DNA of 64,000 nucleotides, taken from the NCBI GenBank assembly GCA_965228545.1, contig OZ245822.1:3162001-3226000 (forward strand), written 5' to 3'. This document shows, piece after piece, positions 47,073 through 55,825 of this stretch (the stretch's first letter is position 1; each line of letters starts with the position of its first letter). Below the pieces are notes generated by a model. The model was not told the DNA's origin. It made no database searches and saw only the letters and a list, made by a program, of their open reading frames with translations. The stretch comes from HXMU1420-13 sp965228545 (GTDB lineage Bacteria; Bacteroidota; Rhodothermia; Balneolales; Balneolaceae). The position numbers and the translations under genes were made by a program.

Positions 47073-47109
47073 TAAAAAGCTTCGCGGAGAGATCTGCGAA
47101 GCTTTTTTT
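47073..47109 (+). terminator. Rho-independent terminator after the BNR protein
   Basis: AAAGCTTCGC and GCGAAGCTTT arms around a short GA-rich loop with a T7 tail. Confidence 0.92.
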
Positions 47110-47243
47110 GGGTTATTGTATGATTAGTACAACTTGGCGAAAGGAAATGATGTGTAGAGTGAAATAATCGAAATGATTTTATTTCTAAAATATGGTTCAG
47201 ATTTGAGTGCGAATTTCAATTATATTCTTCATGAACACAATTA

Positions 47244-47266
47244 CTTGTAAGCAGGGTAAGTACAAG
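47244..47266. promoter_or_regulatory. inverted repeat upstream of the restriction-modification operon
   Basis: CTTGTA at 47244-47249 and TACAAG at 47261-47266, 11-bp spacer, 48 bp before the mod start. A possible operator for the operon. No controller protein gene was seen. The rest of 47110-47314 is AT-rich with no further recognisable signal. Confidence 0.35.
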
Positions 47267-47314
47267 AAATTATTTCCTTTTTAGATTAAAATAAGCAAGC
47301 ATTAAATCAACAAG

Positions 47315-50300
47315 ATGCCGGAAACAAACAAAGAATTGCGGGAAAAACTACAGAACGAGCTAAGAAAATTATTTCAGTTTGACGTATCCGATCTGGATTT
47401 TGGGATATACCGGATACTGAACAGAAAAAAAGACCAAATTGAACAATTTATTGAGAAGGATTTACTGGATGCTGTTTCATTGGGATTGAAAGCCTACCAA
47501 AAGCAGGATGTTAACCGGGTTGAAGAACTGAGACAGCAGGTCATTGAGAATCTTTCTGAAGCAGCATTTGATGAGCAGGGGAATCTTGTGGAGGGTTTTC
47601 GAGACATACCTATAGGACGAAGGTATTTGGAAGCAGTTGAAGCTCAGCACCTGCAACAGATAGGAGAAGACACCGAGAAAAAAATATTCAACGATCTGTA
47701 CATTTTTTTCAGTAGATATTATAGCGATGGTGATTTTCTAACCCATCGACGCATTAGTACCCGTGATTCTAAATATGCGGTTCCTTACAATGGAGAAGAA
47801 GTTTTACTCCATTGGGCGAATAAAGACCAATACTACATTAAGACCGGAGAGAATTTTACCAACTATAAGTTTACTGCCGGAGATCACACCGTTTGGTTTA
47901 AAATTAGTAAGGCCGAAACGGAGAAGGACAATGTAAAAGAATCGGAAGCGCGGAATTTCGTTTTACGCCCGGAGAATCCTTTAGAATACGACGAAGAGAC
48001 CAAAACCCTGACCGTTTGGTTTGAATACCGCGAGATTACCAAAGAGGAAACAGAAAAGTGGCTTACCATTTATAGTTCTGTTGAAAAGCCCCGGAAAACC
48101 ATTGACCGACAAGCACTCTGCATCGCTTACGACGAATGGATCAGAAAAAATGTAGCGGATCATGTAAAGCAGGTACTTTCGGTAGTTCCAAAGAATAAAG
48201 ATCGTTCCACACTGTACTATAAGTTGAACCACTACACGGCAAAAAACTCCACCGACTTTTTTATTCACAAAGACTTGCAAGGCTTCCTCGAACGGGAACT
48301 GGAGTATTATTTAAAGCAGGAAGTAATACGGGTAGATGATTTCATTGAAGATGACTCGGAGCAGGCCATTTCTGTTGCCCTAACCCGTGCTAAGGTGGTA
48401 CGCGAGATCGCAAGGAAAATCATCGCCTTTTTGAGTCAGATCGAAAACTTCCAAAAGAAACTGTTTGAGAAGAAGAAGTTTGTGGTGGATACCCACTACT
48501 GTTTTACCCTCGATAAAATCCCGGAAGAACTCTATGAAACCATCCTGGAAAATAAAGCTCAGCTACAAAGCTGGGAGGAATTATACGGGATGGATAAATG
48601 GTCTGGGGAGTTAGAGTGGGACGGAAAGTGGACAATTGAGTTTCTAAAAGAGCATCCTTTTATGATGGTGGATACTCGATTTTTTGGTGAGGAATTCCTG
48701 TTCCAATTATTATCTGGTTTTAAGCTGATAGAAAATGAAATTGATGGGCTGGCAATTAATGGGGACAATTTTCATTCTTTAAACGTAATTAGTTCAAAAG
48801 CTCATAACAAAATAAAAACAGTATACATCGATCCACCCTACAATACTGAAAAGGATCGAGAACAAGGGAAATTTTTATATAAAGATAGTTTTGTTCATTC
48901 ATCCTGGTTGGCAATGATGAGGGATAGAATTGATAAGGTGATTAAACTGATTCGGAATGATGGGGTCTTCTTTTCAAGTCTTGACAATAATGAAAACTAT
49001 CATCTCAGATCATTATTGAATTCGCTATTTGGTGAGAATAATTTTGAAGGAATGATATCATGGAGAAGAAGGCATAATCAACCGAATGATAAAACTAAAA
49101 TGTTGGGATTGGTATCCGAATACATAATTAGCTATGCCAAAGATTCAAAATATTACAAAAATGCTGGAGTAGGTAAGATTGGGTTAACTGGAAGTTTTTC
49201 AAATCCAGATAATGATCCGAAAGGCCCTTGGGCTTCGAAGCCTTGGACAACAGGTTCAGGACAAAGCGGAACGGTTTATAAAATAACCACACCAACTGGA
49301 AAAGTGTATGAAGAAGAGTGGATGGGTGAGTGGGATACTTTTAAATCTCATTTAGATGATGGAAGAATTTATTTTCCTGATAATGGTAAAGGAAAGCCGA
49401 GGAAAAAATATTATAAATCGGAAAGAGAAGATGAGGGACAGTGTGCAACTAATTGGTGGGTACATGAGCAATTTGGCCATAATCAAGAAGCTAGTAATGA
49501 ACTATTTAATCTGTTTGGAAAGAAAAATATATTTTCTAATCCTAAACCTAGTAGACTAATTGAAGGAATTCTAAATGTTTCTAACTGTATAAATGATAAT
49601 GATACAGTGATCGATTTTTTTGCTGGTTCGGGAACAACTGCAAATGCTGTTCTTAATCTCAATAAATCTGATCAAAGTAGAAGAAAATACATATTAGTTG
49701 ACATGGGGCAATACTTTGAGGCTGTCATTATCAATAGAATAAAAAAAGTTGTGTTTACCGATAATTGGGAAGAGGGTACGCCAAAAAATAATGATGGTCA
49801 ATCACATGCGTTCAAATATCACTTTATTGAATCTTACGAAGATGCACTCAACAACATAGACTTTAAAAATCCAGAAGAGGCGCAGCAAGCCATGGAGTTT
49901 GAGGATTACCTGCTTTCCTATATGCTGGATTTTGAAACCGACGGTGTAAGCGCAACCAAACTTACAGCATCAGCCTTTGAAACACCGTTTGATTACCAAC
50001 TCCATATTCAGCGGGGGCATGAAAGCCCAGCTAGCGAGAAGGTAGATTTGGTAGAAACATTCCATTATTTAATCGGACTTTGGGTGCATACGCTCCGGCG
50101 CTATGAACATCAGGATCGGTACTATGTAATCAGCACCGGTCAAATCCGTAAAGAAGAAGCTGTGGAAGAAGTACTTATCATTTGGAGAAACACCAGCGGG
50201 TTGGATTTAAATGCGGAAGCCCAATGGATTGGGGAAGAGATTATCAAAGATCAAACCTATGACCGAGTGTATGTAAACGGACAGTCTAAAATACCGGATG

Positions 50301-50353
50301 CAGAGCCAACCGAAATCACCTTTCGTGAAAAAATGTTCGAGGACGTATCGTGA
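47315..50353 (+). CDS. type III-like DNA methyltransferase (Mod) with long N-terminal extension
   Basis: A beta-class amino-methyltransferase: DPPYNTEKD (motif IV, ~506-514) precedes the SAM motif DFFAGSGTT (~766-774). The segment between them (~540-740) holds the target-recognition region. Residues 1-480 are an unusually long helical/beta extension (starting NELRKLFQFDVSDLDFGIYRILN) not found in the ~650-residue classical Mod proteins; the C-terminal ~180 residues are another added domain. It would methylate adenine in the host site and guide the Res subunit. The central part (about 48700-49860) is far more AT-rich than its flanks. GTG of res overlaps its stop. Confidence 0.9.
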   Translation: MPETNKELREKLQNELRKLFQFDVSDLDFGIYRILNRKKDQIEQFIEKDLLDAVSLGLKAYQKQDVNRVEELRQQVIENLSEAAFDEQGNLVEGFRDIPIGRRYLEAVEAQHLQQIGEDTEKKIFNDLYIFFSRYYSDGDFLTHRRISTRDSKYAVPYNGEEVLLHWANKDQYYIKTGENFTNYKFTAGDHTVWFKISKAETEKDNVKESEARNFVLRPENPLEYDEETKTLTVWFEYREITKEETEKWLTIYSSVEKPRKTIDRQALCIAYDEWIRKNVADHVKQVLSVVPKNKDRSTLYYKLNHYTAKNSTDFFIHKDLQGFLERELEYYLKQEVIRVDDFIEDDSEQAISVALTRAKVVREIARKIIAFLSQIENFQKKLFEKKKFVVDTHYCFTLDKIPEELYETILENKAQLQSWEELYGMDKWSGELEWDGKWTIEFLKEHPFMMVDTRFFGEEFLFQLLSGFKLIENEIDGLAINGDNFHSLNVISSKAHNKIKTVYIDPPYNTEKDREQGKFLYKDSFVHSSWLAMMRDRIDKVIKLIRNDGVFFSSLDNNENYHLRSLLNSLFGENNFEGMISWRRRHNQPNDKTKMLGLVSEYIISYAKDSKYYKNAGVGKIGLTGSFSNPDNDPKGPWASKPWTTGSGQSGTVYKITTPTGKVYEEEWMGEWDTFKSHLDDGRIYFPDNGKGKPRKKYYKSEREDEGQCATNWWVHEQFGHNQEASNELFNLFGKKNIFSNPKPSRLIEGILNVSNCINDNDTVIDFFAGSGTTANAVLNLNKSDQSRRKYILVDMGQYFEAVIINRIKKVVFTDNWEEGTPKNNDGQSHAFKYHFIESYEDALNNIDFKNPEEAQQAMEFEDYLLSYMLDFETDGVSATKLTASAFETPFDYQLHIQRGHESPASEKVDLVETFHYLIGLWVHTLRRYEHQDRYYVISTGQIRKEEAVEEVLIIWRNTSGLDLNAEAQWIGEEIIKDQTYDRVYVNGQSKIPDAEPTEITFREKMFEDVS

Positions 50354-53300
50354 AGCTGGAACAGCGATTAGCTTTGGTTGGATACTTACGAAAAGTATTC
50401 GGGGTGTATGACATACATGATAAAGCCTCGATTCGGGAGTACTACAAAGAGTTTAACCGGGATACAGAAGGCGCAACATATGACGCGGATGGATTGAGTA
50501 AAGTCTATAAAAAGCTACTCAGCCATACTCGGGTTTCCATCAAGCCAAAGAAATTATTGGAATACGATCGGAACATTAGTGCTCATTCCAAAAAGATCAA
50601 TAAGAACCGGGATAAAAAGGCTCAAATTGCTTTTAAGTATTTCCAGATGCTGGCAGGATTTTATACCGAATACTATCTCGATCAGCTCGCTACGGATAAA
50701 CAGAAATTCCTGAAGGAACTGAATGCCTTTGTTGAACAACAAAACAAAGCGAATTCAAAGATTAAATACCCTGATTTTGAAGAGGATGATCTGAATAAAC
50801 TGGCATTTTGGATGGCCACCGGTTCAGGGAAAACTTTGCTATTACATCTTAATTATTATCAGTACTTGCATTACCTACCAAAGTTAGGAGATAAGCCCGA
50901 TAATATGTTGCTGATCACTCCGAATGCGGGGCTTACTGAACAGCATAAAAAAGAACTGGATATGAGTGGTATTCCAAACCGTTACTATCTAGATGCGCAA
51001 ACGGGTGGAGGACTGGACGAGGAAACCATTAAACTGATTGAGATTACCAAGCTTACCGATGAGAAAAAAGGAGATGGTGACAGTGTAGAGGTTTCTTCTT
51101 TTGAAGGAAACAATCTGATTTTTGTAGATGAAGGGCACAAAGGATCAAGTACCGACGATTCGAAATGGATGAAGCGACGTAAAGCCATAGCTAAAGAAGG
51201 ATTCACCTTTGAGTACAGTGCTACATTTGGACAAGCTTTAAACAAAGCAGCCTCATCTGTTCAGGATGAATACGGGAAATCAATTCTGTTCGATTATTCC
51301 TACCCACGGTTTTTTGATGATGGTTATGGGAAAAACTACAAAATATTAAACCTGCGAAAACAACAGAATTTTGATGATCAGCAGGTTCAGCAAACCTACT
51401 TACTGGCTAACCTGCTTAGTTTTTATGAACAGAAATATGTGTTCAATAATGATGAACACATCTTCTTCAAGACTTGGAATATTCACGAGCCTCTTCTAAC
51501 CTTTATCGGTCATAGTGTTCAGGCCGGAAAGACAAAATCAGGGTTGGCCACCGATGAAAAAAGAACCATAAGCGACGTACAAAAATTGGTTCTTTTTCTG
51601 AATACTGTATTACAGAATGATAAAAACTGGTCGGTGAGTACAATACAAAAACTACTTTCTGGTGAGTCTGGAGTTCAAAATCCGGATGGAGAAGATGTAT
51701 TCGTAAAAAGCTTTGACGTACTGAAAACCAAATTCAAGGATAAACCCGGAGAGTTATATGCACAGCTGCTTCAGGAGCTGTTTCACATTCCGGCATCTGC
51801 ACCTCTTAAGCTAACCAATATTAAATCGGCGGAAGGAGAGATAGGACTTCGTGCGGGGAATAGTGATAAGTATTTTGGCGTGATTAATATTGGGGAAGAC
51901 AGTGTCTTCCTTCAGTTTGTAGAAGAACATTTACCAGACCTGATTGTAGAAGAAAACGACGCGTTTCAGGACTCATTATTCCAGCAAATTAACAAGCAAC
52001 ATTCCCCGATCAATATACTTATCGGATCAAAAAAGTTTATTGAAGGATGGAGTTCCTGGAGAGTTACGAATATGGGATTGCTGAATATTGGTAAAAGTGA
52101 AGGTTCACAGATTATTCAGTTATTTGGGCGTGGTGTTCGCTTATTAGGAAAAGAACGGAGCTTATTACGCTCATCGGCAATGAAAAATGAAAGCGTACCT
52201 GCTAATATCGAACTTCTTGAAACACTTCAAATTTTTGGAATGCAGGCTAATTATATGGAGCAATTCCGAAAATACCTTAAAGAAGAAGGCATTGATGTAG
52301 ATGAACGAGTACAGATAGACTTGGATATTAAATTCCCCAATGAATTTGAGAATAAAGGGCTATTAGTAATTGAAAAGAAGATCGAACACGAGTTTACCGA
52401 TGTGGTTCAATTGGTATTGGAGGTGAATGACAAAATAAAACCAAAGATCGATTTAACGAATAAGATTGAAGCTGAAATATCCGAAGATACTTTTAAAGAA
52501 CCATCAATCGATAAAGCTTTTGAAGCTATTGTTATCCCAGAAAAACTATTTCCACTTTTGAATTTTGATCGGTTATATCGCGAAGCGTGGTATTATCGCA
52601 ATCAAAAGGGATACAGCAATCTGAGTTTTAACACCCAGACACTCCATCAAATATTAAAAGACAAGCAGTACGACCTGTACTGTGATGATTCGTTGCTTGA
52701 AGTTGGGTTATTTAGTGATATTTCAAAGATCGAAGAAATAGCACTAATAATTCTTAGAAAGTATATCGATCTATTTTATAAGCAAAAACAACAAGCCTGG
52801 GAGTATACTCAACTTGAATATCAGGATTTTGATAAAAACAATAAGAATATTCCTAAAATTGATGGAGGTTCAGCGGGATATCAGCTTAGTGTAAAAAAGG
52901 CGAAGGTTGAAGAAATCCAAAAGGAAATAAAGGCAATGATTGCCGATGCTGAAATCTTCAATAAAAGTGTAGAATCATCAAATGATGGTAAACTTCTTCG
53001 GATTTATTTTGATCGACATATTTACCTGCCGCTACTGCTAGAGGATACTTCAGAAAGTATTAAAAGTATGCCTCCCGGACTCAATAAAGGAGAAAGAGAA
53101 TTCCTTAAACATCTACGAGCCGCTTTGGATAATGAACAGACCAAAGCATTATTAAAGGATTATGAGGTGTATGTATTAAGGAATCAATCTCGTGGCCACG
53201 GTATTGGATTCCTGTTAGAAGAAGGACGGTTCTTTCCAGACTTTGTAATCTGGATCAAAAATGACAAGGAGCAACACATCTGCTTTGTCGATCCTCACGG

Positions 53301-53586
53301 GCTTCAGCATGAGATTAATGTGAAAGAAAACGACAAGGTTCAATTTGCTAAGGATATCAAACAGTATGAGGATCAGCTGAATGAAAAGCGAGGAAGCAAA
53401 GAAGTAAAATTACATTCATTCATTATTTCTCAAACGAGTTTCGAAGAGGTAAAGAAAAATAATGAAGTCCAATCGGAGTCAGAATTAAACAAGATGAATT
53501 TGTATTTCCCGAGAAAAGACGGTGAGTATATCGATTTAATAATAAGGAGTATTTTAGTAGACGAAGAAGCTATTGAGTATAAATGA
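50350..53586 (+). CDS. type III-like restriction subunit (Res), DEAD-type helicase/nuclease
   Basis: SF2 helicase core: Walker A MATGSGKT (~156-163), VDEGH as motif II (~258), SAT in EYSATFGQ (motif III) and QLFGRGVRL (motif VI, ~590). It translocates or switches on DNA after recognition by Mod. The C-terminal nuclease region has FFPDFVIWI (~961) then CFVDPHG; the acidic-x-lysine of a PD-(D/E)xK site reads Asp-Pro-His, so catalysis may differ or be lost. GTG start inside the mod stop codon. Ends in an ATGA overlap with a second nuclease gene. Confidence 0.9.
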   Translation: MKLEQRLALVGYLRKVFGVYDIHDKASIREYYKEFNRDTEGATYDADGLSKVYKKLLSHTRVSIKPKKLLEYDRNISAHSKKINKNRDKKAQIAFKYFQMLAGFYTEYYLDQLATDKQKFLKELNAFVEQQNKANSKIKYPDFEEDDLNKLAFWMATGSGKTLLLHLNYYQYLHYLPKLGDKPDNMLLITPNAGLTEQHKKELDMSGIPNRYYLDAQTGGGLDEETIKLIEITKLTDEKKGDGDSVEVSSFEGNNLIFVDEGHKGSSTDDSKWMKRRKAIAKEGFTFEYSATFGQALNKAASSVQDEYGKSILFDYSYPRFFDDGYGKNYKILNLRKQQNFDDQQVQQTYLLANLLSFYEQKYVFNNDEHIFFKTWNIHEPLLTFIGHSVQAGKTKSGLATDEKRTISDVQKLVLFLNTVLQNDKNWSVSTIQKLLSGESGVQNPDGEDVFVKSFDVLKTKFKDKPGELYAQLLQELFHIPASAPLKLTNIKSAEGEIGLRAGNSDKYFGVINIGEDSVFLQFVEEHLPDLIVEENDAFQDSLFQQINKQHSPINILIGSKKFIEGWSSWRVTNMGLLNIGKSEGSQIIQLFGRGVRLLGKERSLLRSSAMKNESVPANIELLETLQIFGMQANYMEQFRKYLKEEGIDVDERVQIDLDIKFPNEFENKGLLVIEKKIEHEFTDVVQLVLEVNDKIKPKIDLTNKIEAEISEDTFKEPSIDKAFEAIVIPEKLFPLLNFDRLYREAWYYRNQKGYSNLSFNTQTLHQILKDKQYDLYCDDSLLEVGLFSDISKIEEIALIILRKYIDLFYKQKQQAWEYTQLEYQDFDKNNKNIPKIDGGSAGYQLSVKKAKVEEIQKEIKAMIADAEIFNKSVESSNDGKLLRIYFDRHIYLPLLLEDTSESIKSMPPGLNKGEREFLKHLRAALDNEQTKALLKDYEVYVLRNQSRGHGIGFLLEEGRFFPDFVIWIKNDKEQHICFVDPHGLQHEINVKENDKVQFAKDIKQYEDQLNEKRGSKEVKLHSFIISQTSFEEVKKNNEVQSESELNKMNLYFPRKDGEYIDLIIRSILVDEEAIEYK

Positions 53587-54773
53587 ACAAGGAAGATTCT
53601 ATAAAAGCACTCGAACGCTTTCTAATCGATAATGAAGATTTTGAACGTTTAGAAACTGAATTATCAGGCTTTAACATTTTTGAAGCTGTAGGTGCGGTTC
53701 GTCAAGAGCTTAGGCACTCCGATTTTCTATCATTCATTTTAAACCCAAATAAAAATCATGGCTTAGCTGAATTATTTCTTAAACGAATACTTATAGATAT
53801 CATCTCAAAAAATAATTTTGAAGAAGTTTCTGTAATCGATGTGCAATTAAATAGTTTTGAGAATTCTGAGGTTCGTAGGGAGTGGAGAAACATAGATTTA
53901 TTGATAATAGAACGAGATTTAAAGTTGGTAATAGCATTCGAAAATAAAATAGATTCAGGGGAAAGCACTCATCAACTCGTAAGTTATTCCAAAACACTTT
54001 CAGAAAATTTTGGCAATGAATATTCAATATTAAAAGTTTTCTTAACCCCAGATGGAATCAGTCCCAAACATGATAATGGTGACTGGGTGATTTACTCATA
54101 TCAACATATATCAAAAGAAATAGAAATAATTTTAAACAAGTATAAGGGTACGATAGCCCCTAAAATTTTTCAGCTTGTTTCAGATTATCTAACCTTACTA
54201 CGGAGGCATATCGTGCCAGATCAAAAACTAGTAGAACTTTGCCGTAAGATCTATCGCGAACACAGTACTGCATTAGACCTAATTTATGAGTACAAAATGG
54301 ATATCTACACAGAATTACAATCTCATCTTATTGATGTGATAAATGGTGATCCAGATGTCCACTTAGATGACTGTAGCAAAACATATGTTAGGTTCCGGAC
54401 CTCAGTATTTGACGAAATCGAAGCACTCGACAACGGGGATGGCTGGACTTCAACCAAAAAGATTTTGCTATATGAATTTCAAAATTATGGAGATAATCTA
54501 AGATTGAAGCTAATTATTGGCCCAGGTGATAGTTCAATAAGGAAAGAATTATTCGAGTTGTCTGAGTCGAAAAAAGAGTTATTTAAAGGTAGGGTAAATA
54601 AATTATCCGATAGATGGACTCAAATACTTAGATTAGATCTGCTCAACCGATCTTATTACGAAGAACTTGATTTTGATGCGATGAAAAACAGAATAGATAA
54701 TTTCTGGAAAGGTTTTAAAAGTAAAGAATTTCATTTGATAAATCATTCAATTAAAGAGGCTTTAAAACAATGA
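53583..54773 (+). CDS. PDDEXK_4-type nuclease superfamily protein
   Basis: The N-terminal third matches the PD-(D/E)xK family PDDEXK_4 (PF14281 type): RHSDFLSFILNPNKNHGL, then the active-site set WRNIDLLI (Asp105), IAFENKI (Glu120, Lys122) and HQLVSYSKTL (Gln131). The remaining ~250 residues are helical with no recognised domain. All catalytic residues are present. It is coupled to res upstream and to a small Cys-rich gene downstream by ATGA overlaps and has a lower GC than the res gene, suggesting separate acquisition as a defence accessory. Confidence 0.88.
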   Translation: MNKEDSIKALERFLIDNEDFERLETELSGFNIFEAVGAVRQELRHSDFLSFILNPNKNHGLAELFLKRILIDIISKNNFEEVSVIDVQLNSFENSEVRREWRNIDLLIIERDLKLVIAFENKIDSGESTHQLVSYSKTLSENFGNEYSILKVFLTPDGISPKHDNGDWVIYSYQHISKEIEIILNKYKGTIAPKIFQLVSDYLTLLRRHIVPDQKLVELCRKIYREHSTALDLIYEYKMDIYTELQSHLIDVINGDPDVHLDDCSKTYVRFRTSVFDEIEALDNGDGWTSTKKILLYEFQNYGDNLRLKLIIGPGDSSIRKELFELSESKKELFKGRVNKLSDRWTQILRLDLLNRSYYEELDFDAMKNRIDNFWKGFKSKEFHLINHSIKEALKQ

Positions 54774-55027
54774 AAACGGACAGAGAATTAGCATCAGGAA
54801 AAAAAGATGGACAGTACTATTGGTGCTTGCATTGCGAAAGAGCTTATAAAAAGGAAGAATTACGAACTGTGGTAACAGGTGATGGGTCGATGTTAGAAAT
54901 GTGTCACTACACTGATTGTGATGGAGATGCATTTTTAGATGCTTGGGATTGGGAGAAAATTAGAGAAGGAAATCCAGAGTATCCTCAAGTACCAGAAATT
55001 GGGAAACATTATCCGATGTACAGCTAG
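54770..55027 (+). CDS. small Cys4 (zinc-ribbon-like) protein of the defence operon
   Basis: 85 residues with CLHC (Cys19, Cys22) and CHYTDC (Cys45, Cys50), spaced for one zinc site, followed by a Trp/acidic segment (AFLDAWDWEKIREGNPEYP). No known family was recognised by name. Its start overlaps the nuclease stop, so it is made in step with the nuclease; DNA binding or nuclease control is a guess. Confidence 0.75.
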   Translation: MKTDRELASGKKDGQYYWCLHCERAYKKEELRTVVTGDGSMLEMCHYTDCDGDAFLDAWDWEKIREGNPEYPQVPEIGKHYPMYS

Positions 55028-55060
55028 AATTTTCGAAAAGTAGGCAATACTTTAATTTAT

Positions 55061-55825
55061 CTAATTATCCCCCTTCAACGACAACAAGTGCCTCGCTTGG
55101 GTTTGAATTTGTTCGAGGTACATCCGCACTTTTTCTTCGTCTTGATTGAGTAAGTCGGAAGTGTCGCAAGAGAGTAGAAGCTCGCCATTTTGGAGAAATA
55201 CTACTTCGTCGGCTATGTCAATGGCATCGTAAATATCGTGGGTGACGAACATCACCGAGATCGACAATAACTTCGCGATTTTTCGTATTTCTTTGCGAAG
55301 GGTAGATTTTGTGATCAGATCCAGATTGCTGAACGGTTCGTCGAGCAATAACAAATCAGGTTTTACTGCCAGCGTGCGTGCAATAGCAACGCGCTGTTTT
55401 TGTCCGCTACTCAATTCATGCGGATATTTCTTCTCCTTACCACTCAGTTTGATCAGCTTGACGAGTTTATCAGCGCTTTCGATTTCACTTTTCGAAACTC
55501 CAAAGCGGATATTTTCTTCCACCGTTAAATGCGGAAATAAGGCATAATCCTGAAATACCATCCCCACTTTACGCTTATGCGCAGGTTTAGAAATAGATGT
55601 ACTACTTACCACTTCGCCATCAATTTGGATAGAACCCTGCTCCGGCACTTCGAGTCCGGCAATCAATCGTAACAATGTTGTTTTACCGCATCCGCTTTCT
55701 CCAACCACGGCGCATACTTTGCCGGCTTTCAGTTGATAATCTACCCCGTGGAGCGCTCGTTCGGTTTGATCAAACGATTTGGTTAATCCGGATACTTCTA
55801 AAATGGGGGCGTTATTTTTGGTCAT
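55061..55825 (-). CDS. fbpC: ferric-iron-type ABC transporter, ATP-binding protein
   Basis: Walker A GESGCGKTT, Q-loop VFQDYALFPHLTV, signature LSSGQKQRVAIART (LSSGQ rather than LSGGQ), Walker B LLLLDEPFSNLD and H-loop VTHD. The ATG at 55825 is preferred over an upstream in-frame ATG at 55864, giving the usual 254 residues and a 14-bp overlap with the permease gene. Energises the permease and iron-binding lipoprotein encoded just before it. Confidence 0.92.
   Translation of the reverse strand: MTKNNAPILEVSGLTKSFDQTERALHGVDYQLKAGKVCAVVGESGCGKTTLLRLIAGLEVPEQGSIQIDGEVVSSTSISKPAHKRKVGMVFQDYALFPHLTVEENIRFGVSKSEIESADKLVKLIKLSGKEKKYPHELSSGQKQRVAIARTLAVKPDLLLLDEPFSNLDLITKSTLRKEIRKIAKLLSISVMFVTHDIYDAIDIADEVVFLQNGELLLSCDTSDLLNQDEEKVRMYLEQIQTQARHLLSLKGDN

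Noticed and set aside
47315..55027. BREX or DISARM system
   Set aside because: The methyltransferase has a beta-class DPPY-before-FxGxG order, the helicase is Res-like, and no BrxC/PglZ/BrxL or DrmA/B/C-like gene is present.
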